Under the pieces are notes generated by a model. That model was not told where the DNA came from and searched no databases. It saw only the letters and a program-made list of their open reading frames with translations. From Notospermus geniculatus (taxonomy: Eukaryota > Nemertea > Pilidiophora > Heteronemertea > Lineidae), in NCBI GenBank assembly GCA_002633025.1, contig NMRB01000360.1:1449-65448 (forward strand): DNA of 64,000 nucleotides, written 5' to 3'. The first letter of the stretch is position 1, and each line of letters starts with the position of its first letter. Below, piece after piece: positions 1 to 10,000 of the stretch. Both the position numbers and the translations under genes were made by a program.

Positions 1-115
1 AGTTGCCCCCCCGAGCCAACCAAAAAACGTGATCTTCATGCGGATTTTGGGAAAAAGGGCAAAAGGGTCTTTTGCCCCCCCCCCCAAACCAAACGCTGCG
101 GCCCTGAAGTAAAAC
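1..115. other. Poor-quality, homopolymer-rich window edge
   Basis: Runs of C and A with no match to the MATE copy B segment that should correspond to it, although homology resumes at about 116. It looks like an untrimmed contig end. No coding exon is readable where exon 8 of gene A is expected. Confidence 0.6.
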
Positions 116-209
116 CATCCTATAGCCTTCGTATCTGATCATGGCTGAGAAATGAATGATAGAAATAAAAGAAGATGAGGAGTCGAAAAGCGTATGTGAG
201 AATACCAAC

Positions 210-3200
210 CTGATTTCTAAGATATTTGACTATCACTAGGTTCATAAAAACAAACTGAAAACAACAATTTAAAAATAGCGTCAGCAACCTCGAACTTGAT
301 TAACTAATAAGGAAATAGGTATCCATGCGGCTTTAATTTTTTTCCCTGGTAATTTCGAGGTGGCGTGCAATGTGAATCATTTTCATATACATGTAACCTG
401 TCGCGGGGTCCGTCAGGACCACCCGCTGCCAACACGCCAGGTCTAAAAATGAACCAACGGATCCGAAACCCAAACACTAGTTGGTTATACGTACAGCCAA
501 TCCAGGTATGAAATAAAGAATGTAGTCGGCCGCAATCCTGAAAAATTGTACAAATCATTTCAGAAAGATGTATTTAGAAACATAACACAAAGGGCCGATT
601 TTTTAAACGATTTTAAACCTCGGTTTAACCATCGGCTTTTCTGACAAACCGTGAATTAACCAAAGTAAACCTTTTGACTCTTAGAATGTTTGGCTCTCAA
701 CGATTCATAAAATCGAAAAATTCACTTCGATTAACAAACAGTTTGTCAACTGAGGGTTAATGAAACCCGATGGTTATCTTAGCTATCGTTTAAAAAATCG
801 GCCCAAAGTGTGCAAAGTAGGCCTGTTATGACCTGCGGGGCCATGCACTCTGCCCCATTCCGCATTTTGACACACCCGCTTGCGTCGCATCTCTCTCGGC
901 AAAAGATGCTTTGTCATGCTGTAGGCAGGCGTAGGCCTGAAATGTCGTCAAAAGTGTACTTCTGTACGGAATTTGAGCAAGCTGACTCGACCCACCAACA
1001 TGAAGTGGTGTAAAGTAGTAAGCAGTCTCCGTATTACATCATGTGTCAATGAATCGAAGACGTAATCGAGCAGGTAAGTCAGATACTTTTTCCAACCCCT
1101 TCATCATCGTATCGCAGTGGTGCGTCGCGTGCATTATACAATGTATATACATGTAGGCCTACAATGTTGCTACATTGTACATCATGACATGCATAAGCTT
1201 CGAACTTACTTCGCAATCTTTCTTTCTTGGCCAGCGGCTACTAATATGGGCTCTGCATTCAGGTGGATGGCCCAACATGGTAACAGATAGAGGGAGATGA
1301 CGTAGATTCCTGTGGGCAATGAGAAGTAGGCCGTAATGTCTATGACGTAAAAATCTGTATTGGGCTAGACCAAGGCCAAGGCCGGGAGGCCGAAAGCAAA
1401 AATGCCACGCTGACCATGCTAACGGGAACTGTAGGCCCATAATATGGAGTTTTCGCAAAACCCCCGAAACGCCAACGCGAACGTATATCCTTGTTCGTTG
1501 CGCTCCTCGTGGCATCGAACAATGGATTGGGCGTTCGCGTTGGCGTTTCGGGGGCTTTGCGAAAACTCCATATTATTAGAATTCAAACGCCATTCACCAA
1601 GTCCAAGAAGTACACTGCCAACTCAATGATTGGGAAGTCTTTAGGCCTACCTCTTTGTAAATATATCCCTACTTTCTTTTTATTTGGACTCCCATAGGCT
1701 TGGGAGAAGACAGTATCACAAGCTGTCGAAAGGCCAATACCAACACATGTGCCAGTAACGTTGATGAGCTGCAAATAAGAAATAGACATTCACATAATGA
1801 GGCAATATCTTGCTTTTTGCAAAAAAAAATACCCAGTTTGGGGAGGGGATAACATACCAAGCGTCAAAAAATACATGTATACCGTAGGCCTAAGGTTAGT
1901 TCACTGCTTTCTCCCCTCCAGCTCCTGAGTCATGGCCTTGGGAGCAACGCACTCTCTGTGACTCAGATTAATTCCAACCTTATCAAATAAATATCACTCT
2001 GTAGTTTGAGAATGTATTGCCTAAAAGTCAGAGTATCAGACGGACAAGCTACTGGTGGTCCAAATGTGGCAAAGTGGATGAATGGAAACTTACTGTATTT
2101 GCCAATGCCACTCCGCCCAGGTCAACCGGTGTCAGCCAGTTCCCCACGAAGGCTATCGCCACTGGTGCCATCAGGTTTGAGAAAAGGGTTACTATGATCT
2201 AGGAGCGAAGAACAAAGTTGAGTAATACTATCTAAATTTTATAGGCTGATATACAGATAGCAATTTAAGGGTTCATGATGGTGCGAAGGATAGACGTAGA
2301 ACAAAATGGTCCTACATGGAAACCGAGGGCAATAATTGTTGCTGCTGACTTTATTTCGGTCTGAAATGACCAAAAGGTTTTGAAGAGATGTCGAGTTTTG
2401 TGTTTCGTGGCGTTGTATTCGCGGGTTGCATCTCATTTTCAAAGGAAACCAGAGAGAATTTTATGCGTCGTTGTTCTGGAGCGTCTTCGCCGTCCTCTAC
2501 TGTGCAGTCTTCAAAATATACCGCGAAATTTTCGAATTTGAAGGACTTCGCCGCCTGACATCAACAGTGGATTTTAGGTTCCAGATTCTTGGATCAACCA
2601 ATGGTGAGTCCTAACACTTATAGTTGTTCAACAAGTTAGAGTGCGGTGCTTTCTCACTGCATTGCACAAAAGTGCTTTATTTCATGGCCAGAGCCCAAAT
2701 GCATTAGTTTCGGCCAGCAGTGATTCTCCTTAGAAGATGGTTCGCGATGCCACTGGTGCAATTATAGGAGCTGTCAACGAGTTGACCAATAGGTGTCACT
2801 ACGGCACAATTCAATGCATATAGCGGACCCACTCATTCTTGATCGAGCACCAATCACGTGGATTGTATTTGTGTATTGGTCCGCTAGAACTTTGCTGCCA
2901 TCTTTTGGCAATACGCGCGGCTGACTGCTCCTATTGCGTTGACACAAGTTATCTATTTTGGGTTTTCAGTACATATCTAGGCTTATTTTTTCTGGCTTGA
3001 TCACTGTGCTATGAATCATCTTCTTGTAGACTTTTTAGCCCGCTTGGCCGAAGGCCAAAAGGGCTTATGCTGTGCTTAGATGCCTTAGTGGTGGTCTGTC
3101 GTGCGTGCGTGCGTAACATTTGGCCTTGTCTGCACTCTAGCGCCTTCAGTTTTTGACGGATCATTTTCATATTGCATGTGTGTATATGGCCCCAAGATCT

Positions 3201-4334
3201 AGGCCAAGTTCGATTTTGGGCGTGCTGCGACTCCTATTATGGCCACTAGGGAGCGTTTTGTGAAAAATGAAAAATGGCTATTTTACGCAAATGATTTGAG
3301 CTAGAGTGCTCAAATTTGAATCGTAGGTACATCTAAATCATGTTACATGATAAACGGGTTTTTGATTTAACCTAATTTTGATGGGAAAATAGGTCAAATA
3401 ACGAAAAATTGGCCGATATTTGGGCTTTGCCTTGTCTGCGCTCTAGCGTCTTCAGTTTTTGACGGATCTTTTTCATATTGCATATGTGTATATATGGCCC
3501 CAAGATCTAGGCCAAGTTCGATTTTGGGCGTGCTGCGATTCCTACTATGGCCACTAGGGGGCGTTTTGTGAAAAATGAAAAATGCCTATTTCACACAAAC
3601 GATTTGAGCTAGAATGCTTGAATTTGAACCGTAGGATACGTCTAATCATACACGATTCCAAATTAACCAAGCGGGCACTGTGCCATTGGCACTATTTTTA
3701 TTCAGGAAAGATCCCTCGTACAGTACAAGGAAAATGCTTGAACTACATGTTGGTTCCAATATTAGGCCTATAAAGAGGGAGATTAGGATAGATATCACTG
3801 AAATAAGGTTTTCTGAGGAAACTGCTCAATCATCAGAGCATCGGAGAAATATGAGTTATGTATCAAACATTTTGACAGAGAATGCAAGTCTGTGATGCAG
3901 CTATACTTTATGTTTGTAAGGGATCTTTCTTGTAACTTACCATCGACCATGCCAGATCAAAGATGTACTTCAGCTCCAGTTTGAACCACGATGGGAAACA
4001 ACCACATGACTTCTTGCCATCACCGTCAATGGTCAGAGAACCTGTTTCTAAATATAGCCCGATTGCAGGGTATAAAAAACCATGCTATCAGTGATTAACT
4101 AAAATCTGCATGGAAAACATTTTTTGGCCCTTGATAGAAATAACCACCTCCCCCGAAACTTCATAAGTTCTGAATCAGATGTAGATCATGTACAATCACA
4201 TGTAGCCTACGTTGTTATCAAACTCTAAACTTACTGTAACCAATCTTAATTGCTCCGTAGGATTCACTTGCCAGGAATTTCTTCTCCTCGCCCAATGTCT
4301 CTTTTCTCCGTGTCGCATAATTCTGCTCCTCCAT
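210..4334 (-). CDS. MATE-family transporter, copy A (5' part, exons 1-7)
   Basis: Seven coding exons with GT/AG borders on the minus strand: 4334-4235 (ATG), 4041-3941, 2198-2094, 1768-1651, 1309-1210, 537-495 and 254-210. They total 612 nt, in frame (204 codons). The product starts MEEQNYATRRKE and contains a MATE N-terminal half: CGCFPSWFKLELK, then membrane segments with LGGVALANT, INVTGTCVGIGLSTACDT, SQAYGSPNKKKVG, LPCWA and DYILYFIPGLA. Family knowledge: MATE/SLC47 proteins are plasma-membrane H+/organic cation and drug exporters. Exon lengths equal those of copy B exon by exon. Exon 8 should lie about 130 bp below position 210, but there copy A stops matching copy B and the first 115 bases are poor homopolymer-rich sequence. 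The gene is therefore either cut by the window or contig edge or truly broken. Four insertions absent from copy B lie in its introns and just upstream. Confidence 0.88.
593..803. mobile_element. Non-autonomous TIR element (211 bp) in a MATE-A intron
   Basis: Terminal inverted repeats of about 19 bp (GGCCGATTTTTTAAACGAT and its complement) flanked by a direct CAAAG on both sides (588-592 and 804-808). Copy B has a single CAAAA there (about 12263), an empty site. There is no open frame of note. A MITE-like DNA transposon is the simplest reading. Confidence 0.85.
1441..1574. mobile_element. Palindromic MITE, family 1, in a MATE-A intron
   Basis: About 134 bp with arms of about 38 bp (GGAGTTTTCGCAAAACCC... 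and its near-perfect complement). It is absent at the orthologous place in copy B (about 12897-12905). A second member lies at 23030-23156 in opposite orientation. Confidence 0.85.
3038..3676. mobile_element. TIR element with an internal tandem repeat (about 640 bp)
   Basis: Bounded by inverted 10-mers GCCCGCTTGG (3038-3047) and CCAAGCGGGC (3667-3676). Inside, a unit of about 305 bp is repeated (from about 3120 and again from about 3424) with small differences. Copy B lacks the whole block (insert about 3034-3702; empty site near 14428). No transposase is visible, so it is non-autonomous. Confidence 0.8.
3120..3655. repeat. Two imperfect about 305-bp tandem units inside the TIR element
   Basis: Both units share the run from CTTGTCTGC through TTTTTGACGGAT, TGGCCCCAAGATCTAGGCC and GGCCACTAGGG-GCG to a TTTGAGCTAGA stretch. 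They differ by scattered substitutions, which shows some age. Confidence 0.8.
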
Positions 4335-4469
4335 AGCTGAACTTCTTCCTGTTATACAAGCGCACAAGTGATCTTATTTTGATAGATCTTTAAAAAAACG
4401 AACGTGGAGTGAGTCATTAACAGGTGATTCGATTTATACGACCATGCAAAAAATTGACATACATGTATA

Positions 4470-5530
4470 TAGGCCACCTAAAAAATATCCCGGTTTATCA
4501 TCAGCGCCGCATTCGAAAATGGCGCCGCATCGGATTTTTTTTGAAAAAACCCGAAATTTGAGTGAAAACACACTGCCATGTATGCTAAACGAACCTAGTT
4601 GCTAGTGGTGGCGAGTACACTTCTTTCCCACCCTGTCACATGTGTCACACTCGGCTCCCTTGAGTGGGAATTTCTGACCCCCGTGGCCCATTCAGCCGAC
4701 TGACGAATGCCGAAGTCGCACTGGATCAGACCCGACACATGGTGGCTCAAATTTTATCATCTGAGCACCTTACTGAGCAGATCAGCTCTGCATGGAGTGT
4801 GGTTTTCATGTGTTTAAATATAGCCTTGTCAACATTCATTATGTTCTTTGGTTTTATATACGACAGTGACAAATACTATTACACTGTTTATCTCTTTACA
4901 GGGTTTATGAAATAATTTGTTACTCCAAAACGGTTTTGTCTTGAGGTTGACTCTACTTTCTTATATTTTTATTATTTGCATACATGCTGTATCAGAATAA
5001 AAAAAATACAATTTCACTACTGCATGATGACAGATAGTGTCGGGTTAGTTCAAAACCTGGCATTGACACTGGCAATGGCATTGGCATTCAAAAGTGAAAC
5101 TGCCCACTTGCTCATCTGTCAGACTGGCCTCACACGTCAGCTGTTGAGTTTAATAAGGGACAGTCTGCTTGTAGACAGATAATGCTGTATGACAAGAAAG
5201 AAATATTCTTACAGAGAAACAATAAAAAGGGCCTGACAAGCTCTCTTGCTCTTGGACTTTTGTCGTTATTGGCAATTTGGAGAAAATGGTGTTGGTAACA
5301 CTGCAGATTGAGGCAGGTAGGCCTACTTACCAGAAATTCACTGTAGTGCCTTGAGTCATCAGTATAGTACATTTTTGGCTGTTTCATGCCATTTCAGACA
5401 TGTCTAGAGTGAGGTTTTGAGGTACCAGAACAAAAAAAAAATAAAATAAAAAATAAAAATAAAAACCGCGTGCCTCATTGAACTTTTGAAAATTGACTGA
5501 TGATAAACCGGGAATTTTTTAAGTGGCCTA
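4470..5530. mobile_element. About 1.06-kb TIR element upstream of MATE-A
   Basis: Ends are inverted repeats of about 34 bp: TAGGCCACCTAAAAAATATC at 4470 and its near-complement ending TTTAAGTGGCCTA at 5530, both continuing into CCGGTTTATCATCAG or its complement. Copy B has no such block between about 15178 and 15190. Only short open frames occur (83-85 aa, no recognised motif), so it is non-autonomous or decayed. Confidence 0.8.
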
Positions 5531-6373
5531 ATATTGGACACCGCAAAATGTGCTCCGCGGTTTTTTAGGCATAGTCGTCCATTCCAAAATACACTTGTGT
5601 CAAAGTCATTCAAACTCCCAGAGTGCTAATACACCAAAACTCAAACTGCTGTAATAATGATATGATGGCATAGGCCTATTTTGCAATTCAGGTAGCCGGA
5701 TTAGGCCGAGTCGTTAGTTACACTAATGCACACTCTATTGTAAATGAACGTCACGTAATCAACCCATTTCGTGGTTTGGAAGTGATATCTTGGCCAGTGA
5801 TTGATCTTGATTAGTGTATTGATCTGGCCCAGATATCGAAATATTAAACGATGACCAGTTGACCTGGCAATGGAGGTTTATACTGACCATCCAAGTTTGG
5901 GATCATCTCATCAAATCCAAAAACTCGACGCTTATCAGTTTGTGACAGCGACATACATGTAGGCCTAGTTTTTGTCTTTCTGTGAGTACATATCTAATGG
6001 TATGGTTTTCTACCTTTCTCGAGGAGGTCTCCACTAAAGTTTTTCAAATTAATGTACCCCATCTTGAATGACCTCTGATCCCACGCCATCTTAGACCTCG
6101 AGCGTCCTATTGAACTTCCATTAATCGTTATGACTGAAGTGGCGAAGATCGATGTTGTCACTATTAAGTGGCGTAAGAAGTCAATAAAGCATGCCTTGTA
6201 ATGGGAATAAGATATGTTTAATTATTTAGCAGGAGGGTCGATATTTTCAATATCGCAGTGATTTTGTACGACCAGGGGCATGGTTTTATGGCAAAGACCC
6301 CCTCGTATGTGCCACGATGCCTAATTGATGATGATGATGGTGACACTGTAATTCCATGCTCTCGTCTACACTA

Positions 6374-6417
6374 GCAAACAAATGTTTGCTCCTATACACT
6401 TGCAAACAAATGTTTGC
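6374..6417. repeat. Two direct copies of a short near-palindrome
   Basis: GCAAACAAATGTTTGC occurs at 6374-6389 and 6402-6417, 28 bp apart, each able to fold on itself. It lies in the spacer between MATE genes A and B. A paired protein-binding site or a remnant repeat is possible; function unknown. Confidence 0.6.
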
Positions 6418-6419
6418 TC

Positions 6420-7060
6420 CTAAGAAGATCAGACAAACTTGCCCAGCAGATTCCAGTGGGTGTTCTGCCTCTAGGAGATGTCAGCTCATTTGCAGGGATG
6501 CTGTTCGGTTACCGAGAGAAAGAGCTAGTCCATGGTTGATCGATGCCACAATGGCTTGCATAAAGGGGTCAACCAAACCAGTTAATGTCCTCTCTATCAA
6601 GGTCAGTCAAGTGAAAGCAACAATACCTGTACTAGGCTATAGTGCGACGAACAGATTTCTAAGCCTTTTTATTTGATCTCTTGTTCTATATGTTCAACAC
6701 ATGTAGTTTTATCATCATTGCAGGACGAACCTTTATAGCTTTACTGTTCTGAACCAATTGGACTGATGATGATTTAACAGGCATTGACATCAATTTTACA
6801 TGATTCATCTGTAGATCATAGATTTTGTGTACAAATAAACATTTAATGATATCCTTGTTCACGGTGTTGCATTGTCTTGGATTCAGGTTGGTGGGCTTTT
6901 CATGTTCATCGTCTGCTCTCCCAACTGTTGCATTGCGACGACTCGGACGGGCGTATGGCTGGGTTGTCTGGTACATTTGTCTTCAAAAGGTTCAACGTCG
7001 AATGAATAAGCTCAAACTGATAAATCGTTCGATGATGATTCAAGTTTGCTGCTGAAGGTA
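6420..7060. other. Spacer with the probable 3' UTR of MATE-B
   Basis: Lies downstream of the MATE-B stop and upstream of MATE-A. Read on the minus strand, AATAAA occurs at 6673-6668, about 390 bp after the stop, and is a possible polyadenylation signal. No coding content is supported. Confidence 0.35.
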
Positions 7061-10000
7061 TCACGTTGGCGAGGTCTCATTGCAAATGGGGTAAGACGTG
7101 TTCCCTATTAAGACAGTGTTGTTCTCAGGAAAGACTGTATGGTTCCTTGTCTGGTTCCACGGCGCGCACAACAAATCCATCGGACTGTCCAAGGGGTCTG
7201 ACACTACAAATGTGAAGCGACAAAACACCCCTACGGCCAGAATCATCAGTACTGCAAGTAAGGTCAATCCCCGTCGACAGAGTAGTTCTTGTGATGTCAA
7301 CTTGTCCTTACTTTCCTCCACTACTCTGATGTCGATCTGGCTGCTGCTGTATTGTCCGCAGTAACTCCTTTGGCGTGTACGTGGTCCTCTTCGGGAAATC
7401 TGCGACACACGGCGGGAAGAGCTGAAGGAAACTCGGCTGCGTGCTGGTTTGATCAGCCCTGCAAGCAAAGACCCAAGTTTTTGCAGGCGCACCTAAGACC
7501 TTAATTTGCATGCACTTGTCTGCATAACTGACGAGAGCTTTGCCGATTAATTCAAATCCCAAGAACACCGTCCCCAGGGATTGCTTCCATGCAAGTTCTG
7601 CGTCCTGGAGGATTTCGCCTACCACATACGTAGTTGCAGCAGATCGGACACAGGCTATCTGCTCGATCCCTAAGCTTGGCTTTGTAGCAAGTAGACAAAA
7701 TCTCCCCCTATACTTCGCTTGCATGGAGGAGTAAAAAGGATTTGAAATTTCTTACCCGTTTTCTCATCATCTCTTGTCTTCTCATCAATGTCCGTTTCCT
7801 CTTCTTCAGTGAACGACGAATTGAAGGATTCTGAGTCAACCAGTTTATCGTTGTCATAGAATAAATCGGCTACCCCAGCGCGAATTTGAGCCTAAAACGA
7901 CGATAATATTGTCTATCAGATGACAAGGCAAAAAGGCTGGCGAGCCACTCTCCCTGGCGGTAGTTGAGTAGGCCTACTAATCGTCCTGGGCCGGGGACTC
8001 CAGACAGTTTTATTTGTAAATGATGCGATTTTATGGGAAAAACAGCTGATGGTCGTGAGGAGAGAAATGTCATTCTGAAGTCACAAATATGGCAAATTAA
8101 ACAATACTTTAAAGTTCATCAGCATTCTTGATGTACAAAATCTTTTGCGGATTATACCTGTCTGGCCTCTTCCTCCCAGTCCGTCCGAAAGACTATGATG
8201 AGGTAGATGATATTTTCAACGACCTTGCCGCAGACGACACCCCACCAAAACCCTGGAAAATGAAATCATCGAAAGAACTGTATGACAAACATACCCAAAT
8301 TGCCCATAAAATGTCTGGGCAAAACGCTTTGCCCCCTCTTCCACACACGTCTATTAATTCTTCCATCAAAAGCCGACGGGACTACCCTTCAGAGCACCCA
8401 CACATGATTCAGTTTATGGGAAAAAATCATAGAACAAGTGCTGTAGCTGATGGCATATCCAATATGGTTGGATATGCCATTGATTGGCCCTTTTTGCTTC
8501 ACTTTCCATCACGAAGCCTTTTTTTATGGTTACCACCAGAATCTCACCTGCTGTCTGCAAATCAGTCAAGAACATAAGCGGAAGACCGACCGGTAGACCC
8601 ACGCAGTACATTCCGAGGAAGATTACGGTGGCAGAGACAATCTGTCTACCAGCTCCTCTTAGGATGCCCGACGATGTGCCCTGAAAAGCACAAGGAATTG
8701 AAGATATGGGGAAAATGAACTCTATATTCTTGATTCACTCCCTTGCTTACCCCCGATAATCCAAAACGAACAGTGAACACGGACCGTCTGTTTTTTCACT
8801 AATAATTTCTTTTCAATACTTACTGAGGTCCCATCCACGAAGCTGTACAATGCAAGGATGGGCATATAACTTGCAGCAACGTCGACGATAGTTCTGCAGA
8901 ATGAGAAACAAAGTTTACAGAACTGTAACGAGCCTTTTGCTGGCGGGGTATAAAATTTCTGAACGAAAAAATTCTGTAACTATCCGAATAGTTCCCGAGA
9001 TGATGTTTTGGAACCGCCCCTCGTTTCTCTGTCTTCGCCCGCAAGTTAATCCCCTACTCGTGGCCGGGGCAATCTATAACCCCGTCCGCTGACCTTGCAG
9101 TGCATGGCAGATCTCTGGCGAACTGCAGGCTGAGGGCGAAGGGAGGGCAACTGGGTAAGGCCTTGACCGTACGACGGTCAAACTACNAGTCCGTCCGAAA
9201 GACTATGATGAGGTAGATGATATTTTCAACGACCTTGCCGCAGACGACACCCCACCAAAACCCTGGAAAATGAAATCATCGAAAGAACTGTATGACAAAC
9301 ATACCCAAATTGCCCATAAAATGTCTGGGCAAAACGCTTTGCCCCCTCTTTCACACACGTCTATTAATTCTTCCATCAAAAGCCGACGGGACTACCCTTC
9401 AGAGCACCCACACATGATTCAGTTTATGGGAAAAAATCATAGAACAAGTGCTGTAGCTGATGGCATATCCAATATGGTTGGATATGCCATTGATTGGCCC
9501 TTTTTGCTTCACTTTCCATCACGAAGCCTTTTTTTATGGTTACCACCAGAATCTCACCTGCTGTCTGCAAATCAGTCAAGAACATAAGCGGAAGACCGAC
9601 CGGTAGACCCACGCAGTACATTCCGAGGAAGATTACGGTGGCAGAGACAATCTGTCTACCAGCTCCTCTTAGGATGCCCGACGATGTGCCCTGAAAAGCA
9701 CAAGGAATTGAAGATATGGGGAAAATGAACTCTATATTCTTGATTCACTCCCTTGCTTACCCCCGATAATCCAAAACGAACAGTGAACACGGACCGTCTG
9801 TTTTTTCACTAATAATTTCTTTTCAATACTTACTGAGGTCCCATCCACGAAGCTGTACAATGCAAGGATGGGCATATAACTTGCAGCAACGTCGACGATA
9901 GTTCTGCAGAATGAGAAACAAAGTTTACAGAACTGTAACGAGCCTTTTGCTGGCGGGGTATAAAATTTCTGAACGAAAAAATTCTGTAACTATCCGAATA

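Larger units (their letters stand above)
116..6362. repeat. Tandem segmental duplication, unit A
   Basis: Exons, introns and upstream DNA match 11790-15960 in order and orientation, once four insertions are set aside. Homology fades at the left near 116 and at the right after the CCATGCTCT string (about 6354-6362). Confidence 0.85.

Noticed and set aside
2426-2614. Plus-strand open frame (FYASLFWSV...) conserved in copy B at about 13830-14000, with a GTGAGT after it
   Set aside because: It lies in a MATE intron. In copy B the same frame is broken by indels and a stop, so conservation is explained by the segmental duplication.
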